Origin: Lactonifactor sp. BIOML-A5
GTDB taxonomy: Bacteria > Bacillota > Clostridia > Lachnospirales > Lachnospiraceae
Assembly: GCF_009677585.1 (NCBI RefSeq)
Contig: NZ_WKYV01000016.1
Location: forward strand, 1-64,000
DNA length: 64,000 nucleotides
Direction of reading: 5' to 3'
In this document: piece by piece, positions 25,344 to 34,642 of the stretch
How positions within the stretch are numbered: the first letter of the stretch is position 1
Layout: the number at the start of each line of letters is the position of its first letter
The notes under the pieces: model-generated
Told to the model about the DNA's origin: nothing
What the model saw: only the letters and a program-made list of their open reading frames with translations
Databases searched by the model: none
Position numbers and translations under genes: made by a program

Positions 25344-26408
25344 ATGGAGAACCAGGAACAGAAGCATAAACGGCGTGTCCGCTATAAAGGGACACATCCC
25401 AAAAAATATAGTGAGAAATACAAGGAGCTGCAGCCGGAGAAATATCCGGAAACAGTGGAGAAAGTGATTCAGAAGGGGAGTACTCCTGTAGGGATGCATA
25501 TCTCCATCTGCGTAAAGGAAATTTTAGAGTTTTTTCAAATAAAACCAGGTCAGACAGGTCTGGATGCTACGCTTGGATATGGAGGCCATACACTGGAAAT
25601 GCTGAAATGTCTTGGAACAGAGGGGCATATTTACGCTCTGGACGTGGACGCTGTGGAAATGGAGAAAACAAGAAAGCGTCTGCAAGGGCTGGGGTACGGA
25701 CCCGAGCTGCTGACCATAAAGCAGATGAATTTTGCTGATATTGATCAGCTGGCGGAGGAGACCGGGCCTTTTAATTTTGTTCTGGCGGATCTGGGCGTAT
25801 CTTCGATGCAGATAGATAATCCGGACAGGGGGTTTTCTTTTAAAAAGGACGGGCCCCTGGATCTGCGCCTGAACCCGCAGAAAGGAATTTCTGCAGCAGA
25901 ACGCCTGCAGCAGATCCAACTGGGGGAACTGGAGGGCATGCTTGAAGAAAATGCGGATGAACCCTATGCCAGGGAGATTTCAGGGGCAGTAATACGGGAG
26001 ATAAAGAAGGGTAAGAAAATCAGCACAACGACTGAACTTCAGCAGGTGATAGCAGGCGCTCTGTCTTTTCTGCCTCAAAACGAGAGAAAAGAAGCAGTGA
26101 AAAAGTCCTGCCAGAGGACTTTCCAGGCTCTTAGAATCGACATTAATAATGAATACGAGGTGCTGTACCAGTTTTTGGAAAAACTGCCCGGTGTACTGGC
26201 AGAAGGCGGCCGCGTGGCTATACTGACCTTTCATTCCGGTGAGGACAGAATTGTAAAGAGGTCTTTTAAAGAGCTTCACCGCAAGGGAATATACAGTGAG
26301 ATAGCAACAGAGGTGATTCGCCCTTCAAGAGAAGAGTGCAGCAGGAACAGCAGGGCCCGTTCCACAAAGATGAGATGGGCTGTAAGGTCGCAGAACATCG
26401 GTGAGTAG
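25344..26408 (+). CDS. RsmH-like 16S rRNA cytosine methyltransferase paralogue
   Basis: A 354-residue protein of the RsmH/MraW family, which N4-methylates C1402 of 16S rRNA. Conserved: HISICVKEILEFF, LDATLGYGGHTLEMLK (SAM motif I, usually DGTLGxGGHS), FVLADLGVSSMQIDNPDRGF and ILTFHSGEDRIVKRSF. The basic N-terminal extension of about 45 residues (KRRVRYKGTHPKKYSEKYKE) is not found in standard RsmH. The dcw cell-division genes that normally flank rsmH are absent, so this is probably a second, paralogous enzyme. Start ATG 25344 with AGAAGGAG eight bases upstream. The exact substrate is uncertain. Confidence 0.82.
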   Translation: MENQEQKHKRRVRYKGTHPKKYSEKYKELQPEKYPETVEKVIQKGSTPVGMHISICVKEILEFFQIKPGQTGLDATLGYGGHTLEMLKCLGTEGHIYALDVDAVEMEKTRKRLQGLGYGPELLTIKQMNFADIDQLAEETGPFNFVLADLGVSSMQIDNPDRGFSFKKDGPLDLRLNPQKGISAAERLQQIQLGELEGMLEENADEPYAREISGAVIREIKKGKKISTTTELQQVIAGALSFLPQNERKEAVKKSCQRTFQALRIDINNEYEVLYQFLEKLPGVLAEGGRVAILTFHSGEDRIVKRSFKELHRKGIYSEIATEVIRPSREECSRNSRARSTKMRWAVRSQNIGE

Positions 26409-26463
26409 ATGATTACGCGTGCCGCTTGAAGACAGAAAAAATCATAGAAATAGGAGGTTGCAT

Positions 26464-28458
26464 ATGAAAGAATATCCACTGAGCGAGGTGGAAGCATTTG
26501 CCTGTGAAATATTGAATAAGTATTACTGTGAGTGTGATGTGGAATTTCTCAACTCTACATTTGCAGAGGACATTGTGTGGATTGGAGCGGGCGAAGGACA
26601 GAAAGCAGAGGGAAAAGAGGCTGTGACCGCATATTTTACTCAGAAAAATAGGGATATGGCCCCCTGGGATGTGTCTTATGAAATATATGAAACAAGGAGA
26701 CTGGGGTCTGACTGCTATCTGTGCGAGGGGAGCAGCAGGATAAGCTTCTGTAAAAAGATGGAGATGCTTCTGGACAATCAGCAGAGGTTTACCTTTATCT
26801 TCAGAGACAACGGGGGAAAGCTGGAAACCATACATATCCACAATCTGATGCCGTATCTGGGCTGGCAGGAGGCAGTACAGGCGGCTATCTTTAAAGTCTA
26901 TCCTTTGATTTTAAAACTAAATCTTACACAGGATACGTACAGATGCTTTAGTGAGGAAGAGATACAGTTTATTGACAAAACAGAAGGAGTGTACTCTGAA
27001 ATTTACAGCAGTTCACTGCCGGGTATCCATCCTGAACACCGGGATAAATATGCGTCGGTACTTGCAAGAGAAAAGCTTATGGAACGGTTTTCCCGGGGAG
27101 AGCGGGAAGTATATCTGGACTTTCAGCAGGAAGGGACAAATGGGGAATATGGCTGGCGCTCTGTCTGCGTCATTCAGATGGAGAACCCTTTCAGCCCGGA
27201 CGTAATGGCCATCGGGTTGGTTAAAGTGCAGGATACTCAAAAAGAAAAACAAGAGGAACAGGAGCAGCTTCTCCGTGGGGCATTGCAGTCTGCCAATGCG
27301 TCCAGCCTGGCAAAATCAGATTTTCTCTCAAGAATTAGCCATGATATCAGAACTTCCATGAATGGTATTGTCGGGATGAGTGCCATTGGACAGAGAAATC
27401 TGCAGAAGCCGGACACTGTGATGGAGTGTTTTCAGAAGATAGATGCCTCCTCAAAATATCTTTTTGACATACTTAATGATATTTTAGATGTGTCAAAGCT
27501 GGAGACGGGCAAAATGGAGCTTATCAGCCAGTGCTTCAGCCTTCAGGTACTGCTGGAGGAAGTGAATCATATCATCACCCCCCAGGCAAAGGGGCGGAGG
27601 CTGATCTATGAAGAGTACAAAAAGGGGCTGGAGGCAGAGTATTATGTGGGGGATGCAGCCAGAATTAAGCAAATTCTGATCAATTTATTGAGCAATTCAC
27701 TGAAATTTACTCCTGCAGGCGGAAAGGTAATTATGAGTGTCAGGCAGGAAGACGAAAATTATGATCTGTCTTTTCTGGAGTTTTGCATCTGCGACACTGG
27801 GATTGGAATCTCAGAGGCGTTTCTTCAGAGAATTTTTCAGCCATTTGAACGGGAGATTCCAGAGGTGATATGCGATAATCCGGGAAGCGGGCTGGGCCTT
27901 TCTATTGCCTATAGCCTGGTTCATCTGATGGGAGGCACGATCGAGGCTGACAGCAAAAAGGGAGAGGGGACACAGATTACAGTGAGACTTCCTCTTGCGC
28001 CTGTTTTCGAAGAAGAGACAGTATACGGTAAAAACAGCAACAGCTGGTGGGAGGAAGAAGAATCGGAGGATTTTGATTTTTATGGATACAGAGTGCTCCT
28101 TGCGGAGGATAATGAACTCAACAGAGAGATTGCCTGCACTCTTCTGGAGATGAATGGCATTGAGGTTGAGACTGCGGAGAACGGCCAGGAGGCAGTGGAT
28201 ATGTTTTCTGAGAATCCTCCGGGTTATTATATGGCGATCCTTATGGATATTCGCATGCCTGTTATGGATGGACTGGAAAGCACCTGTGCGATCCGGGCCC
28301 TTGACCGGGGGGATGCTCAGACAATACCAATTATTGCTATGACAGCAAATGCTTTTCAGGAGGATGAAGAGGAGGCCAGAAAAATCGGAATGGATGGGTA
28401 TCTGGTGAAGCCTCTGGAGGTAGAGGCAATTTTCAGGGAGCTTAGACATTACGTGTAA
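26464..28458 (+). CDS. Hybrid sensor histidine kinase with SnoaL-like domain
   Basis: A 664-residue cytoplasmic sensor kinase. Order: SnoaL-like/NTF2 fold (about residues 1-135, around VEFLNSTFAEDIVWIGAGEG), a PAS-like segment (about 140-255), HisKA with SRISHDIRTSMNGIVGMS near 295, HATPase with ILINLLSNSLKFTPAGG, DTGIGI and GSGLGLSIAYSLV, and a C-terminal receiver (LLAEDNELNREIACTLLEMN, phospho-acceptor D in MDIRMPVMDG). No membrane segment, so it senses an internal signal. RBS AGGAGG before ATG 26464. No separate response regulator is adjacent. The stimulus is unknown. Confidence 0.88.
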   Translation: MKEYPLSEVEAFACEILNKYYCECDVEFLNSTFAEDIVWIGAGEGQKAEGKEAVTAYFTQKNRDMAPWDVSYEIYETRRLGSDCYLCEGSSRISFCKKMEMLLDNQQRFTFIFRDNGGKLETIHIHNLMPYLGWQEAVQAAIFKVYPLILKLNLTQDTYRCFSEEEIQFIDKTEGVYSEIYSSSLPGIHPEHRDKYASVLAREKLMERFSRGEREVYLDFQQEGTNGEYGWRSVCVIQMENPFSPDVMAIGLVKVQDTQKEKQEEQEQLLRGALQSANASSLAKSDFLSRISHDIRTSMNGIVGMSAIGQRNLQKPDTVMECFQKIDASSKYLFDILNDILDVSKLETGKMELISQCFSLQVLLEEVNHIITPQAKGRRLIYEEYKKGLEAEYYVGDAARIKQILINLLSNSLKFTPAGGKVIMSVRQEDENYDLSFLEFCICDTGIGISEAFLQRIFQPFEREIPEVICDNPGSGLGLSIAYSLVHLMGGTIEADSKKGEGTQITVRLPLAPVFEEETVYGKNSNSWWEEEESEDFDFYGYRVLLAEDNELNREIACTLLEMNGIEVETAENGQEAVDMFSENPPGYYMAILMDIRMPVMDGLESTCAIRALDRGDAQTIPIIAMTANAFQEDEEEARKIGMDGYLVKPLEVEAIFRELRHYV

Positions 28459-28497
28459 CGGTACACAGCAGAATGCTGACAGGCCTTTCACAGCGGC

Positions 28498-28521
28498 AGT
28501 CCAGGTAAGTCCTGGACTTTC
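28498..28521 (+). terminator. Hairpin after hybrid kinase
   Basis: AGTCCAGG-TAAGT-CCTGGACT, a perfect 8-bp stem with a short TTCC following. Plausible weak terminator between the convergent kinase and vanZ-like genes. Confidence 0.5.
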
Positions 28522-28551
28522 CGCAATGCTGGAAGAGGAATCACAGACGGC

Positions 28552-29208
28552 CTATAAGATACCGTATATCGTATTCCATACATAGCCCAAAAGAGGGGAA
28601 CCAAGGAAAAAGTAAAAGAGGAAAATCAGCAGTATGGTGCAAAGCCCGGTATATTTGAGAGAGAAGCCTTCCTCCTTCTGTATATGCATCTGAAAAATTG
28701 TCAATTTTCGGAAACATAACGTGAAGATTCCATATCCGGCTGCTGTTCCCAGAGTATTCATCAGCAGATCATCTATGTCCGTTGCCCTCCAGTTCAAAAG
28801 CTGGCTGGTTTCGATGAGCAGGGAAAACAGGAACCCCGCCATTACTGTCCGCTTGAGGCTTTGGCTGCTTTTCCACAAAACAGGAAGAGCAATCCCCAGA
28901 GGTATAAAAAGTATAATGTTCATAATTAAGCCAAAGGGGCTGTTTAAACCCCACCGCAGAGGGATTAGATTAATTTCCTCCAGACGGATCAGAGAGTCAG
29001 CGTGGCGGCCTATGTCATCGATACCTCCTGCCCCGGTGATGGAAAATACAGCGGTCATCAGACAGGCCAGCAGCTGCCATCCAATAAGGAACCCCCAGGT
29101 CAGCCTTATGCCTTTCTGCCTGTAAAAGATACAAAATCCTGTCTCAAGGAGAAGATAGGGCAGGAAAAGAATTAGATAATTTTCTAACGCATTAAATATA
29201 TAAGACAT
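28552..29208 (-). CDS. VanZ family membrane protein
   Basis: A 218-residue membrane protein with about five or six helices and the VanZ motif NIILFIPLGIALPVL followed by GFLFSLLIETSQLLNWRATD-IDDLLMNTLG, where the E-Q-R-D-D residues are the family signature. VanZ relatives affect teicoplanin resistance and lipid handling, but most chromosomal members have no proven role. ATG 29208 is chosen with AGGAGG eight bases upstream; a GTG at 29217 overlaps that Shine-Dalgarno. Monocistronic and convergent with the hybrid kinase. Confidence 0.85.
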   Translation of the reverse strand: MSYIFNALENYLILFLPYLLLETGFCIFYRQKGIRLTWGFLIGWQLLACLMTAVFSITGAGGIDDIGRHADSLIRLEEINLIPLRWGLNSPFGLIMNIILFIPLGIALPVLWKSSQSLKRTVMAGFLFSLLIETSQLLNWRATDIDDLLMNTLGTAAGYGIFTLCFRKLTIFQMHIQKEEGFSLKYTGLCTILLIFLFYFFLGSPLLGYVWNTIYGIL

Positions 29209-29393
29209 TTCAGTCACCTCCTGGTATATAAAAATATCACAGAAATCTTAATATGGAAGAAAGATTATGCTTAATACTTTCTTAAACTAAATATAAGTTT
29301 CGCCTGCCCGGGAGCAGCCCAGCAGATGAAAGCGGAAGAAAGAAACCATAATAAGGAACTGAAACGTCAGATGAATAGAAGCCTGAGAGAAAG

Positions 29394-29463
29394 ATGACTG
29401 CAGAAGGAGAAGGGCGGGACGCATAATACAATATGCGGTCCGCCCTTCTCCTTCTGCAGTCAT
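29394..29463. repeat. Long inverted repeat (about 32-bp arms)
   Basis: Arms starting ATGACTGCAGAAGGAGAAGG on the plus strand and its reverse complement, with a 24-bp perfect run, two mismatches, then CGCATA/TATGCG around a 6-nt loop (ATACAA). It lies 17 bp after the deacetylase stop codon (minus strand). There is no T-run on either side, and it is much longer than a normal terminator. Confidence 0.75.
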
Positions 29464-29479
29464 ATCCTGGAACGGCGGC

Positions 29480-30298
29480 TCAGCTTGAGCCGTCAATCTG
29501 ATCTAAAGTCTTAAACGTATACCCCATCTCTTCCCATTTTGTGAGAAGTTCATCCATGATATCAGCGTTTGTCTTGGAAGTACTGTGGAGCAACACTATG
29601 GCTCCTGGATGGATACGGCCAAGCAGCTTTTTATACGCTTCCTCTTTGGTAGGCTGATTATCCTGATACCAGTCTACATAGGCCAGACTCCAGAAAAAGG
29701 TCTTATATCCCAGTTCCTTTGCCATCTGGAGATTGTTTACACTGTATTTTCCCTGGGGTGGCCGATAGAACTTGGTAATAGGTTCTCCGGTGGTCTGCTC
29801 ATAGAGCGTTTCTAATTCACTCATTTCTTTGGAGAATGCGTCCATACTGGAGATTTTGGACATATCGGGATGGTGGTATGTATGATTTCCCACAGTGTGT
29901 CCCTCCGCCACCATTCGCTTTACCAGATCCGGACTGGTTGAAATGAAATTGCCTACCACAAAAAAGGTGGCGTGCACATTATGTTTTTTTAATGCATCCA
30001 GGATGGGAGCTGTATTGCCGTTCTCATACCCCGCGTCAAAGGTGAGGTACAACACTTTCTCCTCGGTATCCTCGGCATAATAAGCGTCATACTGCTTAAG
30101 TTCATCCATAGTGGCATTGCCGATGGGAGGTTTTCCCTCCTCGGGAAAACTAAGGCCCCAGTTCCCTTCCGCTGAAGTCTGAATAGCTGCTGCCTGCCGG
30201 GACGGAACCTTCTGTGCAATAAACCTGCCGGCAAGAAAGGCCGCCGCGAAGAGAAGTGTGATTTTAAAGAAGTTTTTAACGAAGGTTTTATTGATCAT
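29480..30298 (-). CDS. pdaA: Polysaccharide deacetylase (PdaA-like)
   Basis: A 272-residue exported NodB-family deacetylase. An N-terminal membrane anchor (FFKITLLFAAAFLAGRFIA) is followed by the catalytic domain. The motifs are YLTFDAGYENGNT (motif 1, catalytic Asp with Ala-Gly as in PdaA), GHTVGNHTYHHPDMS (metal-binding His pair), FYRPPQGKYS (motif 3) and PGAIVLLHSTSKTN (motif 5). PdaA deacetylates N-acetylmuramic acid during spore cortex delta-lactam formation, and the sequence fits that group. ATG 30298 is likely; a TTG four codons upstream is possible. No strong RBS is seen. The assignment to PdaA rather than another NodB enzyme is probable. Confidence 0.8.
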   Translation of the reverse strand: MINKTFVKNFFKITLLFAAAFLAGRFIAQKVPSRQAAAIQTSAEGNWGLSFPEEGKPPIGNATMDELKQYDAYYAEDTEEKVLYLTFDAGYENGNTAPILDALKKHNVHATFFVVGNFISTSPDLVKRMVAEGHTVGNHTYHHPDMSKISSMDAFSKEMSELETLYEQTTGEPITKFYRPPQGKYSVNNLQMAKELGYKTFFWSLAYVDWYQDNQPTKEEAYKKLLGRIHPGAIVLLHSTSKTNADIMDELLTKWEEMGYTFKTLDQIDGSS

Positions 30299-30461
30299 AA
30301 GAATCGCCAATTTGTATTTGTTTTAAGTATATTGTGATACTTTTCAAAATATACCCATTGCAGACGGGAAAGATTCCTCCTTTGAAAAAGAAAAGGTTTG
30401 ACAGGAAAATCCTATTTGCAGGTGGAAAAAAGATGGACCCGATGATATACTGAGAGTAAGT

Positions 30462-30499
30462 TTTCCCGGCAGATGTGAAGACTTCCGGGACTTTTTTAC
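30462..30499 (+). terminator. Terminator-like hairpin before GNAT gene
   Basis: CCCGG and CCGGG pair across about 15 nt, extended by AGT/ACT after a bulge, and are followed by TTTTTT. It lies between the divergent deacetylase and the acetyltransferase, only some 20 bp before the latter, so it may attenuate that gene. Confidence 0.5.
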
Positions 30500-30520
30500 T
30501 TAGTATTGGGAGGATTTTAT

Positions 30521-31294
30521 ATGGTACTTTTAGAACAGGAAGACAGATATAAAATTGAGCCCTTATTTGAAGGGTGGCAGGAGACTATGATATGGTCCTG
30601 CCTTCAGGGATATATGGGGAGAGCCTGGGCGGATCGAAGGGACCACCCCACATCGGCACGGATTATAGTAGGGGGGTTTTGTTTTTTTGCCGGTTCTCCC
30701 AACAGAGAAATGGTTGGAAGTATGCCCAGGGACTGCATCTCGGATGTTATCCTAATGATTCCCCAGAACAATTACTGGTCCCGGCTTATTGAAAAGGAAT
30801 ACAATAAAAATTATGTTGTTACCACCCGGTATGCCATAAAAAAAGAACCGGATGTTTTTGATCGGGAGAAGCTTTCCGGGTATGCTCATGCTCTGCCTCC
30901 AGGCTATGAGCTGAGTAGAATTGATAAGGAACTTTTCAGAATTCTGAACAGACAGAAATGGTCTGCTGACTTCTGTTCACAGTTCAGCGGGTGGCCGGAG
31001 TATGAGAAGCATGGGCTGGGAGTTGTTGCTGTGTATGAGGGAAATCCTGTATCGGGGGCCTCTTCCTATACGTATTATGACAGGGGCATTGAGATTGAAA
31101 TTGATACCAGGCGTGATCACAGAAGAAAGGGACTTGCTCTGGCATGCGGGGCAAGACTAATCCTGGAGTGCCTGGAGCGGGGGCTGTATCCCAGCTGGGA
31201 TGCCCATGACAAACGCTCAGTGGCCCTTGCAGAGAAATTGGGGTACCATCTCGACAAACCTTACACAACGTATATTATTTCAGACCTTAATTAA
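30521..31294 (+). CDS. GNAT acetyltransferase (ZmaR-like group)
   Basis: A 257-residue protein of the GNAT_acetyltran group that includes the zwittermicin A resistance protein. The C-terminal GNAT fold shows VAVYEGNPVSGASSYTYYDR, then EIEIDTRRDHRRKGLALACG (R-x2-x-G-x-A acetyl-CoA loop) and DAHDKRSVALAEKLGYH. The N-terminal half carries GFCFFAGSP and an MIPQNNYW segment. Start ATG 30521 with GGGAGG seven bases upstream. Substrate unknown; possibly a small amine or antibiotic. It stands alone upstream of a MATE exporter by 88 bp, so a joint resistance role is possible but unproven. Confidence 0.82.
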   Translation: MVLLEQEDRYKIEPLFEGWQETMIWSCLQGYMGRAWADRRDHPTSARIIVGGFCFFAGSPNREMVGSMPRDCISDVILMIPQNNYWSRLIEKEYNKNYVVTTRYAIKKEPDVFDREKLSGYAHALPPGYELSRIDKELFRILNRQKWSADFCSQFSGWPEYEKHGLGVVAVYEGNPVSGASSYTYYDRGIEIEIDTRRDHRRKGLALACGARLILECLERGLYPSWDAHDKRSVALAEKLGYHLDKPYTTYIISDLN

Positions 31295-31382
31295 GTGACG
31301 GAAAATTCATATAACTTTTTCTTGCATCCGGCTTCAAAACAGTATATAGTGGATTCCGGATTACTTTTGAGGAGAGGTTATT

Positions 31383-32765
31383 ATGAAAGAGAAAGAAAGG
31401 AAATCATCTGCCAGGGATATGACCCAGGGAAGCCCTATGAGACTTATTTTGGGCTTTGCTCTTCCCATGATGCTGGGTTTTTTGTTTCAGCAGTTTTATA
31501 ATATGGCAGATACTGTAATAGTAGGAAGATTTTTGGGAGTGAATGCACTGGCTGCTGTGGGGGCAACTGGTTCCATTAACTTCTTTGTAATTGGGTTCTG
31601 CATGGGAATCTGCAATGGATTTGCCATACCGGTGGCTCAGAAGTTCGGGGCAAAGGACGAAAAAGGGTTGAAAGCCTATGTGGCGAACAGTGCCATTCTG
31701 GCAGCAATTTTTGGAATTGTGATGACGGTGCTTGTGGTACTGTTCTGCAGAGAGATCCTGGAAATCATGAATACTCCCGCAGACATTGCTGACGGTGCCT
31801 ATGATTATATTATAATTATATTTGCGGGAATACCGGCGACCATCCTGTATAATATGGTGTCAGGATACATACGTTCCCTGGGGGACGCCAAGACACCGGT
31901 TGTGTTTCTCACCATTTCCTCCATATTGAATATTATACTGGATCTTGTCTGTATTCTGGTTTTGGAGATGGGAGTGGCGGGAGCTGCCTGGGCGACCATT
32001 GTATCTCAGGGAGTATCCGGAATCGCCTGTTTGGTGTATATGATAAAACATTATCCTGTGCTTAGACTGAAGAGGGAGGAGTGGAGGCTGAACAGCCATT
32101 TCGTTGGGGTTTTGTGCAAGATGGGAATTCCCATGGGGCTGCAGTATTCAATTACTGCCATTGGCAGTGTAATTCTTCAGGTGGCAGTAAACTCTCTGGG
32201 AGCGGCAGCAGTGGCGGCAGTTGCTGCCGGATCTAAAATCGGCTGCTTTTTCTGCTGCCCTTATGATGCTTTGGGAGCTACCATGGCTACCTATGGAGGA
32301 CAGAATGTGGGGGCAAGAAGACTGGATCGAATCGGTGCCGGTCTGAAAAGCTGTGTTCTTCTGGGAACTGCCTACTCAGGAATCTCTCTGGCTCTGATTT
32401 TACTCTGGGGAAAGAATATCTCCTACCTGTTTGTGAGCAGGGGGGAGACGGGCATTGTTCAGGATATCTATCAGTTCCTGGTCTTAAATGCAGTGTTTTA
32501 TTTCCTTCTTTCTCTGGTGAACAGTATCCGTTTCCTGATTCAGGGAATGGGATACAGTATATTTGCGGTAACAGCAGGAGTCTGTGAGATGGTTGCCCGC
32601 ACCTTGGTTGCGTTTTTCCTGGTGCCGGTATTCGGATACACTGCCATCTGTCTGTCAAACGGACTGGCCTGGGTGGCAGCGGATCTGTTCCTGGTTCCGG
32701 CCTATTTTTATGTGGTAAAGCATCTTCGAAAGATGCTTGGTATCAGAAAAGGGGATGTGCTTTAG
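31383..32765 (+). CDS. MATE family efflux transporter
   Basis: A 460-residue integral membrane protein with twelve hydrophobic segments. MATE signatures are FALPMMLGFLFQQFYNMADT near residue 25, GFCMGICNGFAIPVAQKFGA near 75 and a second repeat starting KMGIPMGLQYSITAIGS near 240. Members export drugs or metabolites by Na+ or H+ antiport. GAGGAGAGG precedes the ATG. Its end overlaps by four bases the end of the convergent diguanylate cyclase gene. It is not closely related in sequence to the MATE at 3992, so the two are not a recent duplication. Confidence 0.88.
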   Translation: MKEKERKSSARDMTQGSPMRLILGFALPMMLGFLFQQFYNMADTVIVGRFLGVNALAAVGATGSINFFVIGFCMGICNGFAIPVAQKFGAKDEKGLKAYVANSAILAAIFGIVMTVLVVLFCREILEIMNTPADIADGAYDYIIIIFAGIPATILYNMVSGYIRSLGDAKTPVVFLTISSILNIILDLVCILVLEMGVAGAAWATIVSQGVSGIACLVYMIKHYPVLRLKREEWRLNSHFVGVLCKMGIPMGLQYSITAIGSVILQVAVNSLGAAAVAAVAAGSKIGCFFCCPYDALGATMATYGGQNVGARRLDRIGAGLKSCVLLGTAYSGISLALILLWGKNISYLFVSRGETGIVQDIYQFLVLNAVFYFLLSLVNSIRFLIQGMGYSIFAVTAGVCEMVARTLVAFFLVPVFGYTAICLSNGLAWVAADLFLVPAYFYVVKHLRKMLGIRKGDVL

Positions 32766-34444
32766 CGGCATGTCCCCTTTGTGGCTGCTTTATTCCTATA
32801 CATATTCTGATCTGCCGCGGATAAGAGGCTGTCAATATCTTTGTCACTGTCTCCGGCATTATGGGCATACCCCTTGGCAATTGACAGGGAATAGCGGCTT
32901 TTTGTGTTGAACTGTGCGATCTCCAGATCCATAACCTGAAAAAGAGGTTCAGGAGAAATATTCCCCTTTTTTATGAGAACTACAAATTCATCTCCGCCGA
33001 TGCGGTAGGTGGTTCCAACTTCCTGAAAGGCATTCTTGATACTGCCTGCAGCGCCTTTTAAGAGCTCATCCCCTGCCTTGTGCCCATAGGTATCATTGGT
33101 TTCCTTCAGATTATTCAGATCCAGCATGACAACGGTAAGAGGCATCCCGGAGATACCCGACTGCCGGAGTTTGTCAATGCACTCATCGAAAGCGATGCGG
33201 TTGGGCGTCTGCGTCATGATATCTGTGTAGGCGAGCTGCTGATACAGCTTTGCCTGAGTGCGTTCCTCCAAAAAACGGATTAGATTCTTCCCGGACAGAA
33301 ATAGCAGAATTCCTATAAACATTACAAGTCCGTATCTGAAAAAGCGGCTATTGTCTGTGTTGGGGTGCAGATAGAACTGCACCATGGCAGCAATGGAACA
33401 GAGGATCAGCAGGAGAATTGCCGCCAGTATTCCCTTTGCTTCAAAGGAGGCATGGAGCCTGACCTCGCGGATAAGGAGGACGATGATAATCCCGATATAC
33501 AATAGGAGAAGAAGGTGAGTTACTGGAAGCATAGATGGGAAATCAAACAATTCCATGCTGTACAGTAAAAATTGGACGATTATGTTTACAAGCAATACAC
33601 ACTGCATCCCTGTGAGGAGTGTTTTACCCTGACGGCAGGCAGAGCGTACAAAGGACAGCAGAGGGATGGGCAGTGCCATAAATGAAAAAAAGGAAATCAG
33701 GCATACCATGGTAGCATTGCTGCATAATAGCTGAGGGAGTTCCGAATCAGACCACATCCAAAGAGCAGACAGTAATAGGAAACTGCCGATATACAGAAAG
33801 CTCTTATAATCATAGGACAGCTTTTTAACATCCTGTACAAGGTACACCAGATATAACAGCAGGGCGGTCAGAAACATAAAAATCAGACATACGGCCAGGG
33901 AAAAGTTATTAGAGATGATGTCCAGAATAAAGGCATCTGAGGAACCCAGCTCTATATTTTGCAGTCCATTGACTGTAATTGAGACAGTATTTTTTAAGTG
34001 CAGACTAATTGTCTGTCCTTCATACTCCGGACTCAATGGAATGTAACACCTGAAATTTCCCAGTAGTTTTCCTGCCGGTGAGGCGGATGAAGTTTTGTAT
34101 TCGTATATGCAGAGATCTCCTGCGTAAGCCTTGATTTCCTGAAACTGATTTTTAAAACTCAGGTATTTTATGTCGGTCAGGGGCGGTATTTTGTGATAGA
34201 GTATGAGTTCATCTCCCCCAAAAGACAGCGAAAAAGGAAAAGAGGCAATGGTATGTTTCACATTTTCCTCCATATAATACCAGCCTTCTGTGAACGAAGT
34301 ATCCTCTTCCTCAGGCGGTCGGATATCCGGAAGATCCGATGTAAAAAAAACAGTACCTAAGATTCCAAGGAAAAATAAGGATGCACAGATCCAGAGGATA
34401 TTACGTATTAACTTTTGAAGATGTCTGCTTTCTATTAAGGGCAT
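32762..34444 (-). CDS. Membrane-bound diguanylate cyclase (7TM-GGDEF)
   Basis: A 560-residue protein with an N-terminal anchor (LWICASLFFLGILGTVFFTS), an extracytoplasmic domain of about 130 residues, a block of seven or so helices resembling the 7TMR-DISM group (about 185-390) and a C-terminal GGDEF domain. The active-site motif is YRIGGDEFVVL and the substrate region YTDIMTQTPNRIAFDE is intact, so it should make c-di-GMP. No RxxD inhibitory site is obvious. Start ATG 34444 with GAAGGAAGAG ahead; an upstream start at 34507 lacks an RBS. It probably senses an extracellular ligand. Confidence 0.85.
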   Translation of the reverse strand: MPLIESRHLQKLIRNILWICASLFFLGILGTVFFTSDLPDIRPPEEEDTSFTEGWYYMEENVKHTIASFPFSLSFGGDELILYHKIPPLTDIKYLSFKNQFQEIKAYAGDLCIYEYKTSSASPAGKLLGNFRCYIPLSPEYEGQTISLHLKNTVSITVNGLQNIELGSSDAFILDIISNNFSLAVCLIFMFLTALLLYLVYLVQDVKKLSYDYKSFLYIGSFLLLSALWMWSDSELPQLLCSNATMVCLISFFSFMALPIPLLSFVRSACRQGKTLLTGMQCVLLVNIIVQFLLYSMELFDFPSMLPVTHLLLLLYIGIIIVLLIREVRLHASFEAKGILAAILLLILCSIAAMVQFYLHPNTDNSRFFRYGLVMFIGILLFLSGKNLIRFLEERTQAKLYQQLAYTDIMTQTPNRIAFDECIDKLRQSGISGMPLTVVMLDLNNLKETNDTYGHKAGDELLKGAAGSIKNAFQEVGTTYRIGGDEFVVLIKKGNISPEPLFQVMDLEIAQFNTKSRYSLSIAKGYAHNAGDSDKDIDSLLSAADQNMYRNKAATKGTCR

Positions 34445-34597
34445 ATTCTCTCTTCCTTCTCTATTAGGTACATAGCCGATACTAATTATATTGTGACAGA
34501 AAGTCAATGATATTTCAAGATAATATATTAGCCTGCGCAGAGAAATGACGGTTGGGAAGAACTTACGGATAGGCGGTGGCCTGTGTGTGTGATATAC

Positions 34598-34603
34598 TAT
34601 AAT
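34598..34603 (+). promoter_or_regulatory. Probable nudC -10 box
   Basis: TATAAT about 40 bp before the nudC start in the divergent nudC/diguanylate cyclase region. No clear -35 box. Confidence 0.4.
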
Positions 34604-34642
34604 TACTATACAATTAAAATACAGTAACGGAGGAAGTTAGAC

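Noticed and set aside
29394..29463. Simple intrinsic terminator for the deacetylase gene
   Set aside because: No T-run on the transcript side and arms far longer than usual; left as an unexplained inverted repeat.
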